Below, piece by piece: positions 1 through 11,200 of a DNA stretch of 64,000 nt. The DNA lies in the NCBI GenBank assembly GCA_964007475.1, contig OZ023274.1:22960043-23024042 (forward strand). Direction: 5' to 3'. Numbering within the stretch: position 1 is the first letter of the stretch; every line of letters starts with the position of its first letter. Source of the stretch: Hybos culiciformis. Taxonomy: Eukaryota; Arthropoda; Insecta; Diptera; Hybotidae. A program made the translations under genes and the position numbers. The notes beneath the pieces were generated by a model. It was not told where the DNA came from. It worked only from the letters and a program-made list of their open reading frames with translations, and searched no databases.

Positions 1-1650
1 AGGAACAGTATGCATACATGAAAACTTCTTCTTGATAACCTATTTCGTAATTTTCGGAAGTATACGAATCATACCCCTAAGACAGAATTTATTTCTCAAA
101 CTTTTTGACTGATTTGAAAACATTATACGCCGCCATGCTTAAGCCTAGGTAGGTAGGAATTTATGTAAATTTATCTGATAAAAAAAAAAAAAAATTGATA
201 ACATGAAAAGAAAATTAACGAAATTAAAAAAAAAAAAGAAGTAAAACACAATATTTTTTGCAGTTGCAATATGTGGTTATTACAGAGTTGTTGGTGGCTT
301 TATTTTCTGCAGCTTGATGAAAATTAAATAATAACATGTATTGCACCAGCGATCAATCGGAAAAGAATTTAAATTAAAAAAAAAAAAAAATCATATTCAA
401 GGAATAAAAATTAAAAAAAAAAAAAAAAGCTTTTCCTCAGGCTTTTCACGAGTCTGTTCTGAGGGCATAAATTGATTCGCGTAATTTGTTATACATAATT
501 TTATTTTTTTTTTTCTTTTATTATTGCCCTCCATTTGATATTAGAGTGCTAAATCTCTCTGTTTTGTATGGTACAATATTAATTATGCTGCTATTGTAGT
601 ATGGAATTTTGTACATAAATAAATGCAAAAAATGCAAATTACGCATAATTTTTCCTTCTTGGAAATTAATGTAAATAAAAATGAAAATATTGTTTTAAAT
701 TTAAACATAAAAAAAAATAAATAATGTACATAAATTCTTCTAAATTCAAAAAAAAAAATTATTAAATTGTATAAGTCGTGATCCATAACATAATTATGCT
801 GATTTTAATAAAAAAGCATTTATCTTTTACAAAATACTTATTTTATTTTAATTTTTTTTTTGTAAGAAAATTTAATTAAATAGGAAAACTAATTTGCATG
901 AAAAACTTTAATGATGTTTATATGCGCAATTAGAGTTTTGCGTGGGAAAAGCTGCTGGGGTAAAATTTTGCACACAATACCAAACAAAAGAAATATTTAT
1001 TTTAACATCAATCAATTTAAAATCAGATATCGATTTCGAGCTCGAACTTTTGGGATATTTTTCAATTCACTTTCTATGTACCTATATATTAAGTAAATTT
1101 TTTTTATGCGATATGAACATTGACATCAGGACTGTGAGGCCCGCATCACAATAATTAAATTATAACTATTTCTTATAATAGTTAGAACTAGAAGTGAGAT
1201 TAATGTTGCATTTTATTATTTTGAGAAAGTATAATTTTGCGTATATAAATTAAAAACTTGTTTCATTTATGTGACTTAATTTTATATAAAATTGCTTTCT
1301 AGCGATAGCTGCTTGTCATGATTTCTGTCTATCATAGGCGTGGCCCAACTAAGAATTAAAAAAATTAGAATTCAAGACCGACCGAAACTCATACTAAGTT
1401 TTTGGCAACAGACTTATTTTTAGCTATGAAATTTTTCCAAAAATGACCTATTTTTGTAGATATTTCTTCAATTCATAGAAAATTTTGTCAGTCTATGCAA
1501 TACGGTATACGGTATGATCTTCAAAGGTTCATTTACGTTCAGATTGTACATCATTACTTTTTATTACTGTGTTTTCAGAAGTAATAAAGTTTCGATTGAC
1601 TGTTCAATAATAATTAAATTAACATTTTTTGTTCATGTCCGAAAAGCATC
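1..1650. other. AT-rich spacer, no gene seen
   Basis: This stretch holds A/T homopolymer runs and short low-complexity ORFs on both strands. No codon pattern, splice-site series or known protein motif is visible. Two ORFs of 61 and 70 codons near 0.9-1.15 kb overlap in different frames and look like chance. Confidence 0.6.
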
Positions 1651-2136
1651 TTAACCCTTTCGACCCTCCTGGGATATATATATACCAGAGAAATTAACTT
1701 TAATACTACTGAGATATTTTGAAACCAATTTCTGTTTTTATGATACAATTTCAGTGTTTTATTGTTATACTTGAATATGAAATTTTTGCCGTAAGAATTA
1801 TTTGTATATTTTTGTCAGTTTTGATCTAAAAATTGGAACGTGCTTAATCACTTCGGATAAATTTCTTATATTTGAGTGTTTTACTACTATTAATAATTCA
1901 AAAGTGTTAATATTCTAATTACTAGCGACAAGAAGAACCATATTACATTATAAAAAGTAAGTATTTAAAAAAAATTACGAAATTCAAGCTATTTTTTACT
2001 TTTGGGATTATTTGTCCCTACAGTATTTTATGGATTGTTTGATTGGGATTATTTGTCCCAACGGAATTTTATGGACTATTTGAGTTGGATATTATGTCTC
2101 AATAGTTTTTAACAACATTGTTATATTTTTAGAAAA

Positions 2137-2345
2137 TAGTCAGGTCAAAATTGCTGGAGGCTGAAATTCGTGCTCTTTTGGAAGAGAGTAGTGTTGATGA
2201 TGGTGCTGATTTTTCTGGCAGTGATTAGGAATATTTGCCAAGTGATGTTGAAGTAAACCCTGAGGAATCTGAGGTACCTGTTGTGCCTGTAAAACTAAAG
2301 AAACTAAGTGAAAACAATCTTACAACACAGGATGTTGAAATTTAA
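2137..2345 (+). pseudogene. piggyBac-like transposase N-terminal fragment
   Basis: Read in the frame AAA ATA GTC AGG TCA AAA TTG, this stretch codes for KLLEAEIRALLEESSVDD followed by an acidic GADFSGSD stretch, an in-frame TAG at about 2227, then EYLPSDVEVNPEESEVPVVP and a second stop near 2345. A short charged leader rich in E, D and S before the catalytic domain is usual for piggyBac transposases, and the piggyBac ends around it support that reading. It may begin at a splice acceptor (TTTTTAG just upstream). There are two in-frame stops and no catalytic domain, so it is a relic. The family is inferred from context, not from a catalytic motif. Confidence 0.55.
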
Positions 2346-2364
2346 CAAAATGATGTAATTTATA

Positions 2365-2885
2365 TACACCAATACCTCGCTTTGCGTTCATTTCGTTTTG
2401 CGTTTTTTCGAAGTTGCGTCGTTGCTGAATTAGTACTAATTCTCAGTTTGCGTCGTTGGATTTTCGTAGTTGCGTTGTTTTCGGTAGCAAACATTGGACA
2501 AATTTTTTGTCCAAGGATGCCGAATTACGACACAGACACTTCGGACTCATCAGACAGTGATTAATTTTTGTTTTTTTTTTAAATTAATGAAATCTTTTAT
2601 TTTGTTTTAATTGAATTTGTTTTTTTTGTATGAATGTATATTGTATGTATGTATGTATGTATGTATATATCTACAAATAAATTTTTTTATTATATTTGTT
2701 TTTTAAATAATGATTACTTTTTTCAATTTTCTTCTCAAAAAGTAGTATTTTCGTAACCCTGGAACCTATCTTCGATCTTTACATGGTTTGCAATAGAAAA
2801 TCATAATTCACTTTGCGTCGTTTCAAATTGCGTCGTGTTTTTTTGGAACGTAACTACGACGCAAAGTGAGGTAGGTATTGGTGTA
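2365..2885. mobile_element. TIR element with TTGCGTCG motifs, nested in piggyBac
   Basis: Ends are inverted copies of ACACCAATACCTC followed by (G/A)CTTTGCG; both are flanked by TA, consistent with a Tc1/mariner-type TA target. Subterminal copies of TTGCGTCG/TTTGCGTCG recur inward from both ends (about 2390-2480 and 2812-2862). A 60-codon ORF inside (2382-2564, ending in an acidic DTDTSDSSDSD tail) has no recognisable domain. It interrupts the piggyBac element, so it inserted later. Confidence 0.7.
2641..2668. repeat. GTAT microsatellite
   Basis: About five uninterrupted tandem units of GTAT lie inside the nested TIR element. Confidence 0.8.
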
Positions 2886-3117
2886 TATGTAAATATATAA
2901 AATATATAAAATTAAATATTTGAATGATTTTTACTACTTTGATTTATTTTATTCATATACCAAATAAGCCAAAATTTATTTTTTATTGGGGCCCCAGAAC
3001 CCTGTTGGGACTTATTATCCCAGAACATTCTTCGATATCTGGCAACACCACCATTACAAAACTGTGTTTCAGATTTTGCCTAAAGTCATCAGCCCAAAGT
3101 CGGGTCGAAAGGGTTAA

Positions 3118-3839
3118 GGTCGAACATCCTGTATACATACAGTTAAAGTACAACGTTTGTGTCAACTTAAGTAAAATCAAGTGATATTATCTAAATTCAC
3201 ATACAATCAGGCTATAATTGTAATTCATAGTATATTAAGGCGCTATGACATAGATGATCCTTAAATACTTTACAAAAACATATTATCTTTAATATAAAAA
3301 TAAAGTTAGGGTTAATGTTTTTATTCAAAAATTTATTAAACTTTTTTTTAGCAAATTAAAGTTTCTGAAATAAAAAAAAATGAACATATTTTTTTTCTAT
3401 GGCCTTCATTTAGAAAATCATTTATTTCCCAGGCCAATATTCTATTTAATAAAAAATAAATCGTTTTTATTCGTAACATACCTCGATATACACATGTCAA
3501 AAACGCACCTGGTCTGCTGAACTAAAATTTATCTAAAATTTTATTTTACTAAAAAAAAATAAAAATTGAAGGTAAAATAAAAGATTGTAAAATATTTTTT
3601 TTTTTATTTTAAAGGGTTCATGTAGAAAACAGGAAATAAATCAGCAATATATTAAAAAAACAAAAAATATCAATAAATTTTATAATCTGACATTTTAATA
3701 TTGAGCAGAGAATTTAAATTATCGCATCTTAGGAAAAAAAAAAATTAAGTTTTAAGTTCTAATCAAATTTGTCTAAATTCCATCAAAATTCATAAATTTC
3801 GGTTTTTTATTTATGTTTTTTTTTATTAAAATAATTTTA
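3118..3839. other. AT-rich spacer, nothing recognised
   Basis: Contains poly-A/poly-T runs and no supportable ORF. Confidence 0.6.
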
Positions 3840-4186
3840 CGGGTTGTCTACATTAGCGATTTAGAATCGCGCGTATTTATGAATGTATTCTATTTTTTCT
3901 GTTTCATTTATTAGTATTTGTGTGTGCTCAATATGCCACTGGGTTAGATTTACGGCATGCGATTTTTATACATTTTTTCAAATTGTACCATTTTACTTGA
4001 CTTAAATGTCAAATTAATAAAAAAAAAGCAAAATTTGTGAGAAATGTCAAAAAATACGCATGCTGAAAAATTATTCAAAATCAGCATGCGTATTTTGCTG
4101 CGATTTTGGATTTTGTATAAAGATACACGAATACATTTAAAGAACAAAATCGCATGCAGGAAAAATACGCTAATGTAGACACCTAG
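3840..4186. mobile_element. PIF/Harbinger-like MITE with GCATGCG motifs
   Basis: TTA occurs at 3837-3839 and again at 4187-4189. The element ends are inverted: a near-match TGTCTACATTAGCG lies 5-6 bases inside each end. A 3-bp TTA duplication is typical of PIF/Harbinger elements. The interior is dense in GCATGCG and TACGCATGC in both orientations, including a hairpin around 4050-4095 with the arms ATACGCATGCTGA and TCAGCATGCGTAT. There is no transposase. Confidence 0.7.
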
Positions 4187-4189
4187 TTA

Positions 4190-5909
4190 ATGATATCATT
4201 ACATTAGTTTTGTTATAAGTCGCAAACTGTAAGACAGAAATTTTGGTTTGGTTTTGGTTTTGGCTTTGGCGCAAATTTGTGAGGAGAGAATAAATCGTTT
4301 AAAACTATGAATTTTGTTTCTGTTTGTCAAAAAATTTATTAGTTTCTCTCAAAAGTTCTGAAATGTTGGTTTGATGATCATGGTGGTAGAAAGTTTTAAC
4401 GAAAATTTTGTATATAAACAAAGTTTGATTAATTAAAATTTTCAATTTCTTAAATGTAGAAGAGTAAATATGGGACCTTAAAGATACTATTTAATTAGCG
4501 TACTTAAAGAGTAAACTGGTGAGCGAAAATTTTATAGGATTAAAAAGAAATTTATGAAAGTCGAAAGCCAAATTCTGTAAAAAAAAATGTCTGTACGCTT
4601 TTTATATATTAATTTAATAATTTTAACTTTATTAACTAGAAAGAATGTTTATTGGAATTGTTCAAAAATATTTCATAAATTATTATGAACAGGTCTTCAA
4701 TTATGAATTTAATATTTTTTAAGTCTTTGATGATGTCTAACTTGTATGAATATGATTTATATTAAGTAATTTCCAAAATTTTTGAATTAAATATTTTATC
4801 TTTTTTATGATTTATTATCAACTAGCAATCAAATTAATTTTGTTTTTTTGGTTTTGAAAACCTCTTAAACTTTAATCAAATGTGTAATGGAAATTAAGAT
4901 AAAGGAAAATTATAACAAAAAATTAAAAAAAAAAATCCAATTTTTATTTGCTGCTTAAATGAGCAAAAAGGAAATTTATATAAAAAAAAATCTTTTAGTC
5001 GAGATATACTTCTATTTCATATATTTATTCAGGTGAAATTAATATCTTTTTTATGCAGGTGAAATATTTTATAATCGCTGGATATATGAAAGAAAAATTC
5101 AAATCTAAAAATAAAATTTCAATAGATTGTGCAATTCATTTTGTTTATTTATTTATTTATATTTTTTGTAAAAAAGAAATATTTTATTAAATTTTCATTA
5201 AATATAATTTTTTTTTTATTTTAGCAAATCTTTGTATAGAAATTCAATTATAAGATATTCTAAGGTTAGAGATATATTTAGTTTAACCAAAAACACTTCA
5301 ATGATTCTAAATCCTTAATCCCATTACTTCAAAAAGTAAATTTTTGGTAAAGAAAACATTTAATTTCAAAACCGTGAGATTAATTTTTATATTAGTTTGA
5401 AAGAAATGAGAAAATTATTTGAAAAATTCTGAGCGTGAATAATTTTCAGAATGAAGTCCGTTTTTCTATTTTAATAAATTTTTTTTCAATAAGAAAGTTT
5501 TTAATAGACAATAATTCATAATCCAAGTAAAGAACTAGATTGTAAAAATTACGTTGCGTTAAAAAACAAATTCATTGATAACAACTGCAGAGGGAATTTA
5601 TTTTAAGGATGGTGGTGACACTGTTTTTGTTAATGAATTTCTTAAACAACTGAGTCCTTATGTATAATTTAACAGGGATTCAAATGACATAAGCAATGTA
5701 CTTCTAGTTTTGTCATTGAAAGCACCTGTTGAATCATTTTGTGTTATTTTTTAAACTTGTTGATAATTGAAACACCATAGCAACTTTTTTTTTGCGACAC
5801 AACAAATAATTTTTATTTATTTTTTTCACCTAGGTTTTATTTTGTAATTAATTAAAAAAAAATAAAAAAAATTACAAATTTAATAAATTATAATTTAATT
5901 AATCAAAAT
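4190..5909. other. Upstream spacer / putative IFT74 promoter region
   Basis: AT-rich with no coding signal. The last 150 bases before the IFT74 start contain CACCATAGCAAC (about 5773-5784), which resembles the right half of an RFX X-box; the left half does not fit. No TATA or initiator can be assigned with confidence. Confidence 0.4.
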
Positions 5910-8267
5910 ATGGATAATACGTCAACATTTCAAGAATCTCCAACAGTAAATCTATCAAATCGCCCAATATCGAGACGCGGAAGAGCACCAAATCAATCCG
6001 CTTCAATGGAAGAGCAGTCACCTTTGGCTCCCCTAAGACCAGGCACAGGTAGTATTCGTGGTGTAAGTGCTTCTTCGTCGAATAGACCACCATCATCATT
6101 AAGATTAGGTAAAAAAATATTAAATTAAAGTTAGGAAAACAATATAAAACATTCTGTTTTGTTAAGGAACTGCATCAAGATTGGCAAGTTCTGGAATTGG
6201 ACGTCCGCCAACTTCAAATAATACACGCATCGGAACAGCATTGGGAGCAATGGGAAATATGATGGTAGATAGACCACTAACACAACACGGTATGCGAAAG
6301 TAATATTCAATGATTATTGATTTTTCAAAAACAAGGATAAATTGGAAGTTTTTTTTTCTAATGATTGAAATTAAATATTTTAAGTAAAAATACAATTAAT
6401 TTTATATAGGACTGAGTGGGATGCCGACAAGTCAGGGCAGAATTGGAACTGCTGCTGGCGGTATGAGAATGGTTAAAGATAAACGTTACTGGCAGGCAGT
6501 TTTACAATCTAAAATTAACGAAATTAATCTTGAAACTTCGAAACTGATTGAAGAAAAATCGAATATGGATCGAGAACAATCAGCCAAAAGAATGTATGAT
6601 CGTAAAGTTAAAGCAGCGGCAAAAGATCTTACCGATTTGCAAGCTAAATTAACTGATATGAATATTGCTCTGGACAGTTTTAGCTCAGGAACATCTCGCC
6701 AAAATTTACAACGAGAAGCAGCAGCTCTTCGAGAACGAAATGAACAATCTCAAACTCAACTTGAACATTTGTTTGGCGAAAAACAATTGTCTGAAGAAAG
6801 AAATAAACAATTGGAAAGAGAAATTGAAATCGAAAAAAATAAAATAAGTGATATGATTTTATCGCTTTCTATTCAAGACCAGGCAAGATATTCAGAGCTT
6901 CAAAAATTAGCGGAAGATTTAAAGGCGTCCAATTCGGAAATGCAATCAAGAATAGAATCTGCAGCTGGTAAACGAGAAAGATTGAACAATGTTATTATGA
7001 GCTCACAAATGCGACTTGAAGCCGTACGACTTAATGCGAAATTAGATGAAATGACTATTAAGTTCGAAACGTTGAAAGAAGAAGAAAATAATAAACTTAC
7101 ACCTGAACAAGAGAGAGAAAAGCTTATAAGAGAAGTTCGGGCGAATAATCAATCATTGACAAGCATATCTCATCAAATGAAAATTGTTGAAGATCAATTA
7201 AATGAAAAGAAAGAGCAATTGCATTTGGTCGAGCAAGTAAGATTATAAGTTTTGAATTTGAGATCGTTTCTTTTTCGCCAGACTTCAATATCACTTTCAT
7301 GTATTTCAGGATTTGGAAGAGGGTAATTCTGATAGACATGCAAAATATAAGGAGTTAAAACGTCGTGATGAGACTATGACGGCGTTTTTGGAAACGTTCC
7401 CGCAGCAAATGGAATCCGAACAGAAAAGTACGTTAATTTAAAAAACTTCGGAAGTCAATAATTTATTTACAAATTTAACTGTTATTTTTTTCAGATTTAG
7501 ACAAACTTAAGAACCAAATAACATTTGCAATTGAGCAAATAACATTGCAAGGGATAAATTTAAAATCATTTGGTATCAAAGGTGCTGATTTATTAAATGA
7601 AAACAATGACCTGACTAGTCAAGGTGGTTTACTTAAGGAATATAAACAATTGGGAATTCAATTAAAACAATTACAAATATTAGAAAAAAGAACAAGTGTA
7701 CAATTGAAACAATTGATGGAAGAAGAAGCTGAAATTATTCAAGAAATTCGAAATTATAGCAATTTGGATGTAAGTGCTCTTAAACTAAACCCTAACCTTT
7801 CATATAGCCTATGCGAAGTCAGAGTAAACTAATTAATATTTCGAATTTTAGACATTAAGAGGAGAAGCTGCTGAAAACATGGATGAATTTACAACTAAAC
7901 TGGAAGAGTTAAAGAAAAAACGAAAAGTCACCGAAGATGTTGTTGAAGAAGCTAAAAAACGTAATCAGGAGATAAAAGTAATTAATTTTGTTTTTAAGTA
8001 ATACTTCCAATATTTAACTCTAATAATTTTATTTTTTTTCTATTATAGGATCATTTAAAAAATAATGAAGCTTATAAGCAAATTGCACATTTAGAAGAGA
8101 AATTGGTTGATCTCTTACGTGAAAATAAAACCTTACAAGAAATAATTGAACAAAATCTTAAGGACAATGATTATTCCGAAATTAAAGAAGAAGTTATTAA
8201 TTTAATTAACACAACAAATAAAATGTTGCTGGATGAGAAAAACATAAAATTTGAAAATAAGTTTTAA
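5910..8267 (+). CDS. IFT74: Intraflagellar transport protein 74 (IFT-B core), 7 exons
   Basis: Exons: 5910-6108, 6167-6289, 6410-7236, 7310-7427, 7495-7769, 7852-7977, 8049-8267. All introns are GT-AG and all phases match, giving 628 aa, close to the roughly 600 aa usual for the family. The first 110 or so residues are basic, disordered and rich in R, P, G and S (SRRGRAP, RPPSSLRLG, GIGRPPTSNN), matching the IFT74 N-terminus that, with the IFT81 CH domain, binds tubulin. The conserved KDKRYWQAVL lies at about residue 130 and is followed by almost continuous coiled coil to the C-terminus, including KYKELKRRDETMTAFLETFP in exon 4 and the KSFGIKG segment in exon 5. IFT74 pairs with IFT81 in the IFT-B1 complex that carries tubulin into cilia; in insects its role would be in ciliated sensory neurons and perhaps sperm. 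The ATG at 5910 opens exon 1 in the frame that stays open across all splices. There is no ciliary neighbour. Identification rests on motif pattern, not a search. Confidence 0.9.
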
Positions 8268-11200
8268 AATAATCAATTTTAAAAATAATTATAGTGTATT
8301 TTATTATCGGATGAAACCTGTTTTTTTTCACATTAAAGGACTTGATATAATTATTTGCATCAAGTATTTCATGTACTTGAGTTGAGTGAAACAAAAATTT
8401 ATTCTAGAACTTAAATTTTTTTTAATCTGTATGCATGTCTTTTCTAATTTTAAGTTGATATTTCATGTGTTTTTGATTTTATTCGAATAATAAATTTGGC
8501 AAAAATATAATAAGCAACTTTTTTTTTCCTAATATTGAGGAGCGTAATATCTTACTATAGGCAAAAATGGGTTAATTCTTAAAAGTCGACTTATAGCATT
8601 ATTGCATATTTGGAACTGTGTAAATATTCTGAACCGTATCTGTTTTTTGACAAATTTATTTTCTGCCTTCAAAGGCCTTAAACATACAATGACATGACTC
8701 ATCAGTGTATCTCAAAGCAAAGGCTCGAAAATAAAAACAAAAAACTTGAATATCTCAAACTTATTTTTATTGCGACAATCCTTACACTTTAGATTAAAAC
8801 AATATACCAACATGTGTTTTTTCAACCACTTTGAATTTTGATCAATGATTATTAATCTAAAGTCATTACGTGGTATAAATAATTAAAAATAAAAATAATA
8901 ATATCAAGATTAAAAAAATCATCTAAATGTATTCTTATCACGAATTAAAAATTCTAATTTAAGACGTAAAGTTATTTCCTAAAGCTTCTTTTAACCCTTT
9001 TTATATTCATTGATCGGAAAATTCACAATAAAAATATTCATAAACCTATGAGTAATTCAATTATCAAACATCAAAAGATTTGTTGAGGTCTAGCAGACTT
9101 TATTAAAACATGTTTCTACGTCCTTTTAAGGAGAACGTATTGATTTGATAATTAGAAAATTTCTTATTCTTTAAACAAGAACAATTAACTTAAGTAAACA
9201 ATTATAATGTTGAAGTTGTTATTTTTGGAAATAATAGCAAATGTAAGGGAAAATATTCTTACGATTTATTTAAGGATTTCATATTTCTCAACAAATTATG
9301 TATATTCACATTTACGAAAAAAATACAAATTGTTCTGAGATTAGTGAATTATTCCAAGTTTTTCATATATTTTAGATGAATTTGTACATTGTCCATTTAA
9401 AAGGTATACATTAAGACAAATGTGACGTCATACGGATATTTTGGAAACTGTTTCCTATTAAATTTCCAGCATAACCAGAAAATGTTTAGGATCTAAAAGA
9501 ACTTGATCCGTTGAATATTTCAAATGGTACAAATTCATGTGAGATACTAAATTTTTTCAATTTTTTAATAAACTGGTATAAGAAAGAGGTTCAACATGCT
9601 TCAGAATTTCTGAAGGAAAACTGATTGGTACATTGTGAATTTGGTACTTGTGTAGCAAATCTGGTCAATTGGGATGATGCTTTTTAATTTCGAATAATCC
9701 ACATTTATCTACTAAAATTTAGGCACTTAAAATATTTAAATCAATTTGGGAGTTCATTAGTTATAAGTCCGTTTTTTTCATTTTAAAAAATATAATAATG
9801 TCCTAAGTTTTTCTCGAGCATTTATATATTATTGTAATTTATATGTATATAACAAAAATAAAATTTAGAAAGACATTCCCCTTTTTTTATTTCATTTTTT
9901 TTCAGATAAAACTGACTGTTATTAATTTTTATACGAATGAAAATGTCTTTTACTGTGATGAAAATTCCCTGTCTTAATCTTTTTGTTTTTCTTTTTTTTG
10001 TTTTGTTGTTATTTTTTTGATAGAATTACGCTTTCGGTCAAGAAAAAAAAAAAATAAAATAAAAAATTTAAAAGAATTGAAAACAAAAATCTAATTAGAA
10101 TTAGGAAAATTGTTTTTCTTCTTGCTATCATCGTCTTATTTTTTATATATATATATATTTTTTTTATTTTAACAATTCATGAATTGTTAACAATTTTATT
10201 TGTTTGTTTGTAAATAAAAACAAGAATTTATTTTGTTTTGCTGAAATTAACAATTAAAATTTAGGGAACACATTTTTATATTGTTAGAGGCGCAAGGCGT
10301 GAGAATTATATTAAGAAAATTAAGTTAAAGTATTAATTTATTATTTAAAGTTTTATGTATATTTGTATATTTTATGGCTTTCGGGGTGTAATGTTTTTGA
10401 GGCTCAATTCCCACCCGAAATTTATATTCATAACAACATTATAAAATTCTCTATCGAATGCAGTAGGTATGTTAAGTATTCGAAATTAGCCTATGTCGAG
10501 TCCGCAGGTATTGACTACATATTCACTTAAATTTGAACAATCCGTTCACATTTGAATATTCATTTCAACAATCCGCAGGCAGCTAAGACTGCACAGTTCT
10601 AATGGAAATGCAGCCTTTCAATAATTAGTGAACAAAAACTCTGGCATAGGCAAAAAATAATAAATTTAGGACGTTGATCTTGTGAAGTTTCTTGGTTAAC
10701 CTGTCCGCCCAACCGGAGCGTTTATAGGGCCTTTTATGATGACATAGAAAACTACTTTACTTTTTGTATAATTTAAATATTTTTGGGAATAAAATATAAT
10801 CATAGGTCTTTTGTCTTATATCTATAAAGAATGGTTATCTAAATGTCATTAAATCGTTCATCCATACGATATGAGACCAAAAACATTAAATTTTTAACTA
10901 TATTTAGGAAGCTAACAAAAAATTTAGATAGGTATATTTTGATTTTATTTTCTGAAAAATTATTTATCTTAAATAAAATTTTTGGATAAAAATTGTGGGT
11001 GTTTTTAAAATTTTAGTGTTTTCTTTTGAACTAAAAAATATATACATGTATACAAAATATATTTTCGCAAAAACATTAACAAAATATTATGCGATTATAA
11101 TTACTATGTAATGTGTTTTATGTATAGATCAAAATGTTAAACACTAATAATGTGTATTCATGAACTTTTAAAGATATTTACTAAATTAATGGTTTTCAAT

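Larger units (their letters stand above)
1655..3113 (+). mobile_element. piggyBac-like DNA transposon, internally decayed
   Basis: The sequence TTAA occurs exactly at 1651-1654 and 3114-3117. Directly inside are inverted ends CCCTTTCGACCC and GGGTCGAAAGGG. A TTAA duplication with a short CCC-starting TIR is the hallmark of the piggyBac superfamily. Subterminal stretches both contain 'GGGA(C/T)..ATTATCCCA'-like words. A broken transposase N-terminal fragment lies at 2137-2345 and a second TIR element is nested at about 2365-2885. The catalytic DDD core is absent, so this copy could move only with a transposase supplied in trans. Confidence 0.85.

Noticed and set aside
6162..6395. Minus-strand 77-codon ORF opposite IFT74
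   Set aside because: It is the shadow of exon 2 and its flanking introns.
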